A stretch of DNA of 64,000 bases, from assembly GCA_026874595.1 (NCBI GenBank), contig CM049316.1, positions 69,611,676-69,675,675 on the forward strand. The letters are read 5' to 3'. Shown here piece by piece: positions 36,846 through 49,462 of this stretch. The stretch is from Sipunculus nudus. Its lineage: Eukaryota; Annelida; Sipuncula; Golfingiida; Sipunculidae. The notes under the pieces are model-generated. The model searched no databases, was not told the origin of the DNA, and saw only the letters and a program-made list of their open reading frames with translations. How positions within the stretch are numbered: the first letter of the stretch is position 1; each line of letters starts with the position of its first letter. Both the position numbers and the translations under genes were made by a program.

Positions 36846-37330
36846 CTCTAGACCAGTAACTAAGTAATCTACTCATTAGTGAGCAGTTACTCAAAATGAA
36901 CTCAGCTTGAGCTCATCTTAATTACTCAGCTGGAAAACCAACCCCACAGTGCAGGCACCACTGGAGTGTGAGTTGATGTTGAGTTCATCCTAATTACTCA
37001 GCTCAACTGTCCAAGCCAAACTCCACCCCTGCAGGGTATGTACTCATGTTGAGTTCATCCTAATTATTCACCCAAACACCAGCTCAAGTCCACTGGAGTG
37101 TGAGTTGATGTTGAGTTCATCCTAATTACTCAGCTCAACTGTCCAAGCCAAACTCCACCCCTGCAGGGTATGTACTCATGTTGAGTTCATCCTAATTATT
37201 CAGCCAAACACCAGCTCAACTCTACAAGCCAAACTCCATCCCTGCAGTGTATGTACTCATCTTAATCACTCAGCAGAAGCCAAGCCTTCAGCACCAGCAA
37301 CAACAACTCGGCTAAAGACTATACCATCCA
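36846..37330. repeat. ~130-bp tandem repeat inside the hAT element
   Basis: Blocks such as CTGGAGTGTGAGTTGATG (36961, 37093) and TTGAGTTCATCCTAATTA recur, with AGCCAAACTCCA between them; unit about 132 bp, two to three copies. Confidence 0.75.
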
Positions 37331-38299
37331 GCCCGATCACTCAAATCACATAACAATCACCTACTAAGGGTCTGTTTGCAAGCTTTTTATATAACAAAAG
37401 TTGTCTCTCTGATTTGCACAAATATGATATGCCAAAATGTCACTTGAACAACGTGAATGACAGGTATGTTGTAAATCTATTTCTTCCCTGGGAAGAAATG
37501 GTGGGAAAAAAAGTATTTCTTCCCTTCCGGGAAGAAATACTTTCTTCCCTTCCCTTCCCTTCCCTCCGGGAAGATTGTGCCAACCCTGCGGCTTTTATTA
37601 TTATTGTACTCTGTATTGTTATGGTCAGAAAGAAGTGTGGTGTATTTTGTACAGACTAAGAAAAATATAATTCTTTAACTGTGATCACACTTAACTGATA
37701 TATATATTTACTTATTTTTCTTTTCTTTTATATAATCCTACTACCAAGTTAATTCATTAGCTTAAAGGGTCAATTTTTGTTTGTGTATAAAGTCGAATGT
37801 CTGTGTTTCAACTTTTATTTGTGCATGTCACGTAAATTGGGTCTAGGCCTATACACTATTAATGGTGATTGTGTTTTTTATCTATCAATAAATTTAGGTA
37901 AACGTATAATTTATTTATTATATTATATATTTTGTTCACTACCTATAAATACCTGCATGGTTTTGTTATGGTTTGCACAATAAACTGTTGAAACATTAAT
38001 TTAAGAGTGTTGTGGTTTCGTCTAAAGATCTGTCAGTGTCAGCTGACTCAGTGACTCACGTTTGTTACATTTTGCGTAACACATTCACCCGACGGTGAGT
38101 CTTCATTGGTAAGCATAAAACGCTTAATTATGTACATATGTTTGAATTATTTCGGTCATTCAAAAGTGCGCAATATGTTAAGAGTAATATAGTTGGAGAT
38201 TTTAAAGTGTATTTAAAAATATCATCGCATATAAAAACTCTCCGCGAATTCTCCATCTCTTCGTGGATTCTCCGCGTTTTAGATAGACCCTGAAATCAA

Positions 38300-39510
38300 G
38301 AGCTCTCCATGGAGCACACACACCCACCAAACCAAAACAAAATGCAGCAGTCCTTATTCCAAAATAAATACTAAACCCAATGAGTTCTTTTCTGGTAGCT
38401 ACAGGACTGTTACGCAAAAAAAAAAATGATTTTACTTTTAAATTACTTGTTTGCATTCCAGCAGGTGCAAGGGTGAGTCTGTATTACACACGGCCGGGGC
38501 TCGACCCATACTTGCATGGCCTTGAATATGGTATCTTGTAGCATTCCTTCAGATATATCAAAATGAATAAATAAAGAGTCATTAAGACTAAAATACAGCT
38601 TAAACTATGTTCACTCTACCTATACATTCTTTATTTCTCAGTTGCCATACACTATTCCGCCGACTGCCTGTGTAAAAATTTATGCCTTACCTTGCTATGT
38701 TTTTGTATGAAACAAATAATCCAAAATATGACCAGGTTACAGCTTATCAATTTTTCATGGCCAAAGAACTGATAATAAATAAGCCAGGCAAACTGATGAC
38801 ATCAGTCAATTGAAGGTGAAGTGCGTCTTTGTGACGTTATACTGTGGTCTTACAAACACCACACGCTGCCAATAGACATGGAAAGTGTACTTTAAAGGAA
38901 TATACAGTTCAGCAGTGCCAGGAAGATGCCATCCATGGTGCATCAGCATAAATTAAGCAAGAGAGATGCAAAGTAAATACTTTTTACATTATACATTACT
39001 ACTTTACACAAAATCGAGGGAATATCTGTATATCTACTTCAGGCCAAAGGGCATTTTTAAAGAATATTATTTTAAAAAATTATCCTGAAAAAACATGCTG
39101 CCAAGGGTTCTTGGATGGACTATACTTGTCCTAATTGTATGAAAGTTGTAAACTGGCCGAATAATGCATGGTCTTAAAAATGCCTGTTTTGTCCTACATG
39201 GCTTGTAGTTGTTTACCCAAGCACATACTAACTCATTTGAAAATGACAAAATAGCCGTTCAAAATGTCAAAGTTTATGGTCACTCCCGATAATCCTGTCT
39301 TACAACCGGGTTCTGTGTTTAGCATACAAGTTGCAAAATCACGACAAATATGTCAGATTCATGGTTTTCAAGTGGAGTAAAATAAAATAAGTCACCCTTG
39401 ATAGGTAAGTTTAATTCTCACTACATGTCAAGAATGATCTTTTAAGGCATGAAATCTGGTCACCCATGACCTGACCTGTGACCTGATCTCTGGTGTACCA
39501 GAGTATATAT
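38300..39510. other. Intergenic, no gene seen
   Basis: AT-rich sequence without recognisable coding content or repeat ends. Confidence 0.4.
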
Positions 39511-40399
39511 TGTATCTGCCAAAACAGAGTTTTGCGGATACTATGTTTTCAGTTGCATGCTGCCGCCGCCGCCGTAACCAATTGGAAGAATTTTTTTTTA
39601 ATTCGGAATTATGATTGGGTTACATGTGAACTGCTGTGCCCTCGGCTCATTTTTGGTTGGCCTTTGACCTTTCCTCATTTCCCAGTGTCCATTTGTGCGT
39701 CTGTTTCCACACATAAACCCACATATCTCGGGAACCGTTTGACCAATCAGGAACAGGAAAAAAATTTTGCACAAATGTAGCCCTTGGATAGCTTTTTAAC
39801 ATACATAAAAAAATGGTGGTGCCACTTGCAGCCATTTTTGAACAGCATCCATCTGTTCATCTGCCTTTGGATAAAATCACTCATATCTCTGCAGTGGTTT
39901 GACTTATCTGCCTAAAAATTTTCATGTACATGTATACATCTTGGTTGCTTTCTTGATTTTGTGGCAGGTGGCACCACCTACTTTCACGTTCAGACTGCAG
40001 ACTCCATGCTTATATCTCAGGACTGGTTTGATGTATCATCCTGAATTTTTGCATGTGTATAGATCTCATATAGTTCATTATCATAAGCAAAACTGGTGGC
40101 GCCACCTGTAACCATTTTTGCACAGCGTCCATCTGTTTGTCTGCCGTGGGATAAAATCACTCATATCTCGGCAGTGGTTTGACTTATCTGCATAAAATTT
40201 TGCAATTGTATACAACTGGGATAACTTTCTGGATTTTGTGGCAGGTGGTGCCACCTACATACACATTTCAGCTGCAGATGCTAATATGCAACACACCTCT
40301 CTCTATTTCCCTTGCCACTCAATCCATGCCTCACTTCACCCGTCTCACTCTGGTTTTGGTGGATACACATAGTCGCTTTGTCAACTACCTGTATTCTAG
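39511..40399 (+). mobile_element. Rolling-circle element, family 2 copy B (short)
   Basis: Plus-strand copy: starts TGTATCTGCCAAAACAGAG, then TTTTGCGGATACTATG and a GCC run, and ends with a TAGTCG...CGACTA-like hairpin (one or two changes) and TTCTAG before a host T. It holds fewer core units than copy A; one perfect GGTGGCGCCACC at 40095-40106. Confidence 0.72.
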
Positions 40400-40584
40400 T
40401 TGTTAATAAATCTATTCCAACGTATCTTATTTCATGAATAATGCTTAAGAGATAATGGAAATATTTGGCTACAATTTTCCTTTATAAGTTTATAGCTATA
40501 TATTTAAAATTTTAACAAATTTGCCAATAGAAGTTATGGAACCAATATTCACTTTATTTATTTGGGACTATAATCACAGGACAA

Positions 40585-40619
40585 CTTTTGTCACATGACC
40601 CCCTGTCATGTGACAAAAG
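40585..40619. repeat. Perfect 15-bp inverted repeat
   Basis: CTTTTGTCACATGAC, five-base loop CCCCT, then the exact complement. It is isolated; no poly-T tract or coding region adjoins it. Confidence 0.8.
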
Positions 40620-42800
40620 ATGAACATGACAGCATAGCAGGCCACAGACAATCAACAGGATTAACCATTGAACCAATTCCTTTATAAAAGTACTCCTACA
40701 ACATTTATTTTTGCTCCAGAACAGTTTAATATTCAGTATTGGGAAGAAATTTGCTTAATTTCCTCCATTTTCTCCCTATGTTTTGCAAATATCCCAATGT
40801 ACTTTGCTGCACTTTTCCATAAGAGGATACCCATAACTGCAATCTCATAACAATGATCTGACATAAGACAAATTGATTTAGAACATATTTCACATTCAGC
40901 ATGAGCACTTGCAGCAACCCCTACTAAGGCCATATCAGCATGACATTCAGGCCTTTTTATAATGAATTGATAGGGGCCTGCGAGTCATGATACAATAATA
41001 AAATAAATGATTTTGTTTTATTTGCTAAATAAGGAAGAAAAAAATGTTGTTACACAAAATTTGTGGTGGGTATACCCTCGCAGTGAGAACTGAAGTTACA
41101 TTTAGTTTCAGCTGCCGCACTTTCTGCCATCAAGCCGTTATGACAGATGAAGAGATAAATTTTCAAGTAAAACCAAAATCGTTATAAATTACTAATGCAT
41201 GAATAGTCAACCATAAATGTAATATTTATTATTTTCCCAACAGAATATGTCACATTTTTAAGTAACACTAACATTTCAACAAGCAGATGAAAATGAAACA
41301 GGGCTGTTAGAAATGGCATGCACATCTACTTATACTAGAACTGATCCGAACCTTATAGCTTGTACTGCCACCTCAACGTCTTTAGTTAATTTAAAATTGA
41401 TTTCTGGGTGGCAGGTTGCCATTAAAACCCCTACATATTCTTATAATACCGGAAATACAGTTGTGTTGACTCAGCTGGAACATAAATTGTAATTTAATAT
41501 TCAGTGTGTGTATGAAAATATTGGAGCTTACTCTGAAAAAAATCAGATAATTATTGTCTCCATAGGAGGGCACATCCTTTTTGCTTAATTTGCCTAGATC
41601 CCCCTAATGATTTGCATAAGATTCTTCCCCTACAGATGTTCAGACTCTAGGAATGAGGTGAAATGTTTGGACTACAGTACTCTGAGCGTTGCCCAACCCC
41701 TCCACAACAAATTTGTGATGTTGCATCCATTTGTGATGGTATCTCAGTAAAGAGGGGACTGACAGGGGTAACTTGGTTGCTTGTGATTGCTTACATCCAT
41801 TTTTGATGTTTGGTATGTAAGATTTTACTGTATGTCCCTTCATTAAATCTGACACCCTGACACAAAAATATCAGTCAATCGTCATTACTGGACACTTTCA
41901 TTTACAATATTGTATACACAAATTAAGGTCTATCCCAGGGACATTATTTCTGAATCTGTCATGAATCTCAACAAACTGCAGATAAGAAAGCATGGAAAAA
42001 AGTTAATGAGTTGATTGTAATAACTGGCTCTTCATCACCAATTCTCAAATTTCATGAATGCCCAAGCAATTGTTTTACTTGTTTTGTGTATTAACATTAT
42101 AAGAATATTGATGTTCTAAGTTGATTCATTGCAGAATCTAAGATTTTCTTTCAGTTCCTGCTATCTCCCCCTCCCCCCACAAATACTGGCACACCTCATC
42201 CCCCCCCCCCCTTCCACTTCAGTTAATCCTGAATAGGCCCCTGAACATTTATCCAATATAAAGATAGCAAAGCCTCCCCTCATTCCAGAAGTCTGATTTT
42301 TATCCATATACTAGTACTTCACTAGGATCAAACATTATTTTAACCATATCTAGATCGATAGCTTGACTGTAGTCATTTGATACGAGCTTCCTGTTAATAT
42401 CACTGATTTATTGCCTTGGATCTGATGACACAGTGCGGTATCTAATCTGTGGTAGACACCATCTGTTAATTTTATAAGAAGTGCCTGACTCATCACCAAG
42501 TTAATTCAAGAATTTGCTCAGGTCAGAGTGTGTGTATCAGGGATGTCCACAGGTCAGCAAAAATATCCACACAGGTTTCATCCAAACAAAAGCACATACC
42601 ATTTTGTAACTTTGATCTTATATACCTTGTAAACAAAATTTGCATTGCTACGCTGATAAAAAAATCTTAAGTATTACAGTAATTAAATATTGATCGCACA
42701 TTATGTACATTGAAGAGCACTTCATGTTTGTAGCAGTGTGTTTGGCTCTCAAGGTCACAAAGTACACTTTTTTGTACATGTATGGTCACAGTCAAAGTAC
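40620..42800. other. Intergenic, upstream of the heat-shock promoter
   Basis: No gene recognised. Contains C-rich runs near 42170-42212. Confidence 0.4.
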
Positions 42801-42827
42801 CGGTGAAGTCTCTCGAGAGTTTCCTGT

Positions 42828-42845
42828 TTCGGGAATCTTCCAGAA
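42828..42845 (+). promoter_or_regulatory. Four-unit heat-shock element
   Basis: TTCGGGAATCTTCCAGAA: four alternating TTC/GAA pentamer cores with exact two-base gaps, the ideal binding site for the HSF trimer. A further GAATATTC lies at 42852-42859. It is about 70 bp upstream of the TATA box. Confidence 0.85.
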
Positions 42846-42882
42846 GACTATGAATATTCATGATTGTATGAGACACAATTTC

Positions 42883-42887
42883 ATTGG
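42883..42887 (-). promoter_or_regulatory. Inverted CCAAT box
   Basis: ATTGG between the heat-shock element and the TATA box, a spacing typical of Hsp-type promoters. Confidence 0.5.
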
Positions 42888-42915
42888 TTAAAGCCCGGAG
42901 GATGTGATGTCATAG

Positions 42916-42922
42916 TATAAAA
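42916..42922 (+). promoter_or_regulatory. TATA box of a heat-shock-type promoter
   Basis: TATAAAA, followed by AGG. The predicted transcription start is near 42946-42950. Confidence 0.75.
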
Positions 42923-42946
42923 GGTCTGCCCACGTGGACCATCAGC

Positions 42947-43006
42947 CATATAGATTGCTCGGACAGCAATAGCTCTCAGCAATTTTCAGCCTACTACTGT
43001 GAAAAG
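42947..43006 (+). other. Predicted non-coding first exon of a stress-inducible gene
   Basis: Begins about 30 bp after the TATA box (start approximate) and ends AAAAG followed by a consensus donor GTAAGT at 43007. It has no ATG, so it is a 5' untranslated exon. Hsp70/Hsc70, polyubiquitin and other stress genes often have such a leader intron. The body of the gene is not identified in the window; it may lie beyond the right edge or begin with the small exons proposed at 49395 or 58407. Confidence 0.6.
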
Positions 43007-43741
43007 GTAAGTTGTTGTTACTTTTATTTTAATTTGTTAAATATATAGGCTGACCTTATTTTAATTTAGGTAGTCATCACCCTTAACAATAGATTGTGTA
43101 GGGAATGCTTGGGGTAAAGATTATTTGTCTCTGTATACTGGGAGCTAGTGGGAGGCTTACTGCGTAGGCTAAGATAATCCTGATACATGTATATCAAGTT
43201 TATATACAATCAAGGTGTGTGCAGAACATCTAGCATGTGGTTAATGCTTATTTTTTTACCTTTGGAAAATTTACTACCTGAAATTACCATTATCAAAAGT
43301 AATTCATTAAGTGAAATATTGATATATAAATACATGTAATTCTAAATCTTGCATGTTACTTGTAAATCAGAGACTAATAAAATAAATGATATCAAATCTT
43401 TTTAATAATCTGCCCATGAATTTCCACTTGTTAGGTATTGCCTTGAGGTTTTGTCAAGTTTTTACGATTTTTGTACAGATTTTGTAATATTACTAAGATA
43501 AAAATTATGCTTGATCTCTCTCAAATTCACAGGGATGATTAGTGTTTATGTGGTCTCTTGCCCTACTGAATAACAGACCTACCCATAAACTAATATGGCC
43601 ACCAGAGCACAATGGGCAATTTTCTTTCTCTTTATATTAGTATTGATCTAAAGAGAGCATGATTCAATCTTAATCCTCTTTATTTCTCCATATTATTGTA
43701 TCCCCAGACAAAGTCGGGGGATACTATGTTTTCATACCGGT

Positions 43742-43742
43742 C

Positions 43743-43773
<31 letters not shown>
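43742..43773. repeat. CCG trinucleotide repeat
   Basis: About ten CCG units just inside the 5' end of the element; the sister copy at 50806-50822 has about half as many. Confidence 0.9.
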
Positions 43774-44399
43774 ATATAAATCTTGTTGGCGCGATAACCC
43801 AAAAAATATTTCACGGAACTTTACCAAACTTGGTATATGTATAGATATGGGTGAGAGGACGACGCCTATTTAAAATGAGGTCATAACCTTTAATAGGAGA
43901 GTGTCCTTGACCTTGAATAGGTCCAATTTTGGGGAAAATCACACTAATTCTTAAATATCTCAGAAAATCTTGCATGGATTTATCCCAAAATCAACTTGAT
44001 GGAAGATCATGGATAGGGTTGTCATGTTTCAGAAACTGGTGGCGCCACCTATTATTCTTTACTTGTTTTCGTGCCGTTTAATACCCCCAAAATTGCCACC
44101 TTACAGTACTGTGAGCATTATAAGTCAAAAACTAATGGACAGATTTCTTTTATATTATGCATATACATAGGTATGGGTTATGGGATGATGTTTATTTAAA
44201 TTGGGGTCATGACCTTTCCTATGATAGTGGCCTTGACCTTGAATATTGCCATATATGGTGAAAATCACACACCTCTTATGATATCTTCAGTGTTGATAGC
44301 CATATGGATTTCAAACATGACTTATGTATGGCCCACCACTAAAGTAAGAACCCTTTAGGTTCTAGGGTCATGAGTTCAAAGGTCAAGGTCACTGGACTG

Positions 44400-46720
44400 G
44401 CATTTTAAAAGATACTGTGGATGCATTTTAAGCCAAACATTCATCCTAGGTCTTTCATGTTGAATATATAGCTCACTTGCCAATAGTGGATGATCCATAT
44501 AAATTTTGGGGTCACAAGGTCAAAGGTCAAGGCCACAGGAGCTATCTGTCCAAAAATTAGTTTCTGGATGATAATTCCTGCTTTTATTGATGTATTGATT
44601 TCAAACTTGACTTATATATGTCCCATTGAAAAAGCAAGACTCCAATTTATTTTAGGGGTCATGAGGTCAAAGGTCAAGGTCACAGGACACATCTTTAAAA
44701 AGATTGTGGATGCATTTTCAGCCAAACATTTCATCTCAGACCTTTCATCTTGCACATGTAAGTCATCTGCCAATAGAGGAATACCCCTATCAGTTTTGAG
44801 GTCACAAGGTCAAAGGTGAAGGTCACAGGAGCCATCTGTCCAAAAATTAGTTTCTGGATGATAAATCCTGCTTTAATTGATGTATGGATTTCAAACTTGA
44901 CTTGTATATGTCCCATTGGAAAAGCAAGACCCAAATTGATTTTGGGGTCATGAGGTCAAAGGTCAAGGTCACAGGACATCTTTAAAAAGATTGTGGATGC
45001 ATTTTCAGCCAAACATTTCATCTCAGATCTTTCATCTTGCACATATAGTTCACCTGCCAAAAGAGGAAGAACCCTATCAATTTTGATGTCACAAGGTCAA
45101 AGGTGAAGGTCACAGGAGCCATCTGTCCAAAAATTAGATTCTTGATGATAATTCCTTCTTTTATTGATGTATGGATTTCAAACTTGACTTGTATTTGACC
45201 CATTGGAAAAGCAAGACCAGAATTGATTTTGGGGTCATGAGGTCAAAGGTCAAGGTCACAGGAAACCTCTTTAAAAAGATTATGGATGCATTTTCAGCCA
45301 AACAATTCATCTCAGATCTTTCATCTTGCACATATAGTTCACCTGCCAAGAGTGGAAGACCCCTATCAATTTTGAGGTCACAAGGTCAAAGGTGAAGGTC
45401 ACAGGAGCCATCTGTCCAAAAATTAGTTTCTGGATGATAATTCCTGCTTTTATTGATGTATGGATTTCAAACTTGACTAATATATGTCCCATTGGAAAAG
45501 CAAGACCCAAATTGATTTTGAGGTTATGAGGTCAAAGGTCAAGGTCACAGGACACATCTTTAAAAAGATGTGGATGCATTTTCAGCCAAACATTTCATCT
45601 CAGATCTTTCATCTTGGACATATAGTTCACCTGGCAAGAGAGGAAGAACCCTATCAATTTTGAGGTCACAAGGTCAAAGGTGAAGGTCACAGGAGCCATC
45701 TGTCCAAAAATTAGTTTCCGGATGATAATTCCTTCTTTTATTGATGTATTTATTTCAAACTTGACTTGTATTTGACCTATTAGAAAAGCAAGACCTGAAT
45801 TGATTTTGGGGTCATAAGGTCAAAGGTCAAGGTCACAGGAAACCTCTTAAAAAGGTTGTGGATGCATTTTCAGCAAAACAATTCATCTCAGATCTTTCAT
45901 CTTGCACATATAGTTCACCTGCCAAGAGTGGAAGACCCCTATCAGTTTTGAGGTCACAAGGTCAAAGGTGAAGGTCACAGGAGCCATCTGTCCAAAAATT
46001 AGTTTCTGGATGATAAATCCTGCTTTTATTGATGTATGGATTTCAAACTTGACTTGTATATGCCCCATTGGAAAAGCAAGACCCAAATTTATTTTGGGGT
46101 CATGAGGTCAAAGGTCAAGGTCACAGGACATCTTTAAAAAGATTGTGGATGCATTTTCAGCCAAACATTTCATCTCAGATCTTTCATCTTGCACATATAG
46201 TTCACCTGCCAAGAGTAGAAGACCCCTATCAATTTTGAGGTCACAAGGTCAAAGGTGAAGGTCACAGGAGCCATCTGTCCAAAAATTAGTTTCTCGATGA
46301 TAATATCTGCTTTTATTGATGTATGGATTTCAATCTTGACTTGTATATGTCCCATTGGAAAAGCAAGACCCAAATTGATTTTGGGGTCATGAGGTCAAAG
46401 GTCAAGGTCACAGGACACATCTTTAAAAAGATGTGGATGCATTTTCAGCCAAACATTTCACCTCAGATCTTTCATCTTGCACATATAGTTCTCCTGCCAA
46501 GAGAGGAAGAACACTATCAATTTTGAGGTCACAAGGTCAAAGGTGAAGGTCACAGGAGCCATCTGTCCAAAAATTAGTTTCTGGGTGATAATTCCTGCTT
46601 TATTGATGTATAGATTTCAAACTTAACTTGCATATGTCCCATTGGAAAAGCAAGACCAGAATTGATTTTGGGGTCATAAGGTCAAAGGTCAAGGTCACAG
46701 GACACCTTTAAAAAGATCAA
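44400..46720. repeat. ~288-bp tandem repeat core (copy 1)
   Basis: Units marked by GGATGATAATTCCTGCTTTT at about 44567, 44855, 45430, 46008 and others, at ~288-bp spacing. Each holds AGGTCAAAGGTCAAGGTCA and a second cluster with AAGGTCAAAGGTGAAGGTCA. Serial ORFs on either strand here are products of the repeat and not genes. Confidence 0.88.
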
Positions 46721-46889
46721 GGTCACAGGACCAACATCTTCAACAAGATTGTGGATTGTTAGATGGAAGAAACAATAAATATGCCAAGTGTCAGTATATG
46801 CTGCTAAAAATGGGGGTCTATTTATAAAGGGGGGGGGGCCTACTATGTCTGGGGATACTCTGGCACCTGCGGTGCCAAGAAATGTCTAG

Positions 46890-49394
46890 TTATACATGTA
46901 AATTAATTTTGTGAAAGACTTATGAAAATTGACTAATTTACCTAAAAATTTAAAATTTGATATGTTTTATGACTTTTTTGCAGTAATTTAAATCATACCA
47001 GGGCTGATAATTTAATTAAAAATAAAAATCTAGAACAGGTATGAATGTAATATATCCAAGCACAGACTTGACATGTGCACACAATCTAGCTCTGTATTTT
47101 GTCTGTCCGCCTGTATGCTTCCCTGTTAATATCATTCTTGAATCCATATATATTTCATATTTTCCCCTGACATATCTGCAATGTTGGTCCAACGTTAAAT
47201 ACCCAACGTTTGTTCTTATATGTTGGTCCTACTTTGGCTTAATGTTGGCTGTCCAACAGTTGTTTTAAGGATGTTGGTCCAACATTGGACAAACATTACC
47301 TATCCAACTCCTACATATACCCAACCAGCCAACATCTCTCCAACGTTTACTAAACGTTCCAATGCTAGCTGGGTACCACTTATTACCCGGGTTAGGCAAT
47401 AAGTCTTAAAACCAACATTTTGGTTTTATGGGCAATATGTTATGGACTACTTTTCTGAAAACACTGCTGTTTATATACATTCCAAAGCATAGTGTTATAT
47501 AGGATATCCTGTCATATATATTCAGATTAACATCACTGTTTACATGTGACTGAATTGTAAAGAATCAAGTCAATAACTGTGCATAAAAGTGAATTTAATT
47601 AAGTGAATTTAAATGAACAGTGTCATCAATTCTTCATGTCAGAGTTCCTCATCAGAACCCTTTATAAAGCATCAGCTTGGAAGCCTTCTTTGACCCTGTC
47701 AGTGTGTCTTACTGTAATGCTGTCCCATTCAGCACAGATGACAAGATAAAGTGCAACGATATAGTAGTACTTAACATTAGGAGCTTTAGGGCTAGCCAGT
47801 TTTGACAGCCTGACAGGAGATATTTCAATGGCATCAAGGTTACTGTAGAATACCCTTCACACCCATCACTTAACTCCCTGATATCTGGATCTGGACATTT
47901 TCTAACAATTAAAAGTGCACAAGTTCTCCTTTAGCCTGGCCATTAATTATGGTTACAAAAGAGGATGTAGTGTGCACTGCACAGGCTAGGTGGCTGAATC
48001 AGCAGGTATTTGTTAATTGGATATCAGCCAGCCTATGCATGATCATCATTATCTTCAGGGTGGGATTAGGTACCCCTTTGATGCAGATCATTACTGAGTT
48101 CTGTAGGTCCCATATATGGAGGGTTTTAATTTTTTTTACACTAAGGTGTGAGAAAACTGTTTTAAACATGATATCTATTAACAGTGTAAGTGAAGTTAGT
48201 GTAAAAGACTTGCCAACCCTGCTACATTATGAGTTCACACTGAAAAAATCCCAAAATTGGAATGATAGCCAGTAGCCAGTTTTTGACAGCCAGTAACCAC
48301 TTCTAAATTAATGTGTCTATAGTATACACCCACAAAGCAGTTCACTTTCATTGAAAAAAGTCCTGGAAAAATATTCAAAAGATGGGCCAAGGTATGAGTA
48401 CTGTACGTATTCACTGCATCAGAAGATTCATGAATTTTCTCTTCTTTTTTTCAGTTAAGTGTGTCATAATTAATTGCTTTATGTGATAGGTATATGTCAG
48501 ACACAGCTCTTGATATTGCTTTATATTAATAAAATATAAAGCATAGAATCAGATTTACCACTGCATATAAACATATTCAATTTAAATTGACACCATAACA
48601 CCCATAAATCCTGTAAAAACCATAAAACCCGGGTTTACAAAGAAAAACCCACAGGGTTGGGCTTTATGCTTAAAACCTTGGTTTTGCCCAACCCTCTGTT
48701 TAGGGGCATATCAGTCAGCAGAAACATGTATTACATTTTGTGGGCCAAGTCAGTTACGGCATCTTCTGATTGAAATGTGTGGTGGCTTCACATTACACAC
48801 AGCCCCATGGGTTGTGTTTATGTGGACACCTGTGATTGCGCACTGTCCACTGCTTTTAACACACGTTAACAGAAGTAAGCAATAAATTTCAAGGCAATAT
48901 TTTGGCAGGTACAGATTATTATAAAGGGAAGAAGCTATTTTTCATGTTATTTTCACATGATTTATTAGTGTTTGGGCCCCTTGAGGGCAAAGCATCAGGA
49001 TATACCTAAAATACTTTCTTTATGTATGTATCCTGTCTTAGGGGTGGTTTGTCCATCCCTCTCCAGAAGAAAGAAAAATAAATAAATTATCTAAGTAGGC
49101 CCAACCACAAAAAAATTATACCTAAATATGGATTATAAATAAACTCATCCATTCCAATAAACCTCCCTTCCTGGGGGTTTGGGGTGGTTTAAATATGTTT
49201 AAAGAAACTTTGCCAAATTTAACAATATATATTTCCCTGTAAACATCAGAGGAATCAATATCTGAAAACTTCCATATTATTTTACCTTTCATTGTGTTGG
49301 CGATTGTCACCATTTCTGTTTTTTTCCATACTATATTCATTTTATAAGTGTTTTTCTATGATGTTCTTATTCTTACTGAACGTTATCATTTCAG
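46890..49394. other. Region between element copy 1 and the candidate exon
   Basis: No gene recognised. Holds an ATGTTGGTCCAAC-rich stretch (47180-47360); probably intron of the transcript from the heat-shock promoter if that transcript reaches this far. Confidence 0.35.
47180..47360. repeat. Repeated and inverted ATGTTGGTCCAAC motifs
   Basis: ATGTTGGTCCAAC, TGTTGGTCC, CCAACATTGG and CCAACGTT recur in both directions over about 180 bp; strongly self-complementary, MITE-like. Ends not defined. Confidence 0.6.
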
Positions 49395-49462
49395 GGACCT
49401 GCGTGAGAAAACTAGTATCGCTGCAACATCCGGTCGACCAATTGAAGAAATCCAGATATCAG
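49395..49462 (+). other. Candidate internal exon (68 nt)
   Basis: Bounded by a TTTCAG acceptor and a CAG/GTAGGT donor. Two frames are open; one reads DLREKTSIAATSGRPIEEIQ and would join 58407-58434 in phase. No family recognised. It could be an untranslated exon or chance splice-like sites. Confidence 0.35.

Larger units (their letters stand above)
34788..37588 (-). mobile_element. hAT transposon with degenerate transposase
   Basis: TIRs CAGGGTTGGCA (34788) and TGCCAACCCTG (ends 37588), with subterminal runs of GGGAAGAAA and its complement. It contains a BED-finger hAT transposase on the minus strand (35074-36772) and a tandem repeat at 36846-37330. A clean 8-bp duplication is not seen at the exact ends (CTTTTAAT and CTTTTATT lie two to three bases off), so a boundary has decayed or is misplaced. 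Inserted into the element at 34064-38290, so it is the younger of the two. Confidence 0.85.
34064..38290. mobile_element. Long-TIR (MULE-like) non-autonomous element, split by a hAT
   Basis: Inverted ends of more than 100 bp: GGGTCTGTCTAAAAC at the left and its inverse (GTTTTAGATAGACCC) at the right, both followed inward by GCGGAGA/TCTCCGC motifs and the block ATCTCCAACTATATTACTC. A perfect 9-bp duplication TGAAATCAA flanks it (34055-34063, 38291-38299). Long TIRs plus 9-bp duplications fit Mutator-like elements. Without the inserted hAT it would be about 1.4 kb with no coding capacity. Confidence 0.7.
43697..46889 (+). mobile_element. Rolling-circle (Helentron/HINE-like) element, family 1 copy 1
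   Basis: Starts TGTATCCCCAGAC with a hairpin (GTATCCCC...GGGGATAC), then ATACTATGTTTTCA and a GCC run. It ends with ATGTCTGGGGATAC (the inverted 5' end), the hairpin GGCACC-TGC-GGTGCC, and CTAG before a host T. The core is about eight ~288-bp tandem units. No coding capacity. A near-identical second copy lies at 50759-53367. Confidence 0.8.

Noticed and set aside
44731-46373. Series of 60-75-residue ORFs on both strands with nearly identical translations
   Set aside because: They are translations of the ~288-bp tandem unit, which happens to be open in several frames; the same peptides recur at 51.6-52.9 kb. No start context, splice sites or domains.
43697-46889. Regular repeats as a CRISPR array
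   Set aside because: Units are ~288 bp and contiguous, without short repeats and unique spacers, and the genome is eukaryotic.
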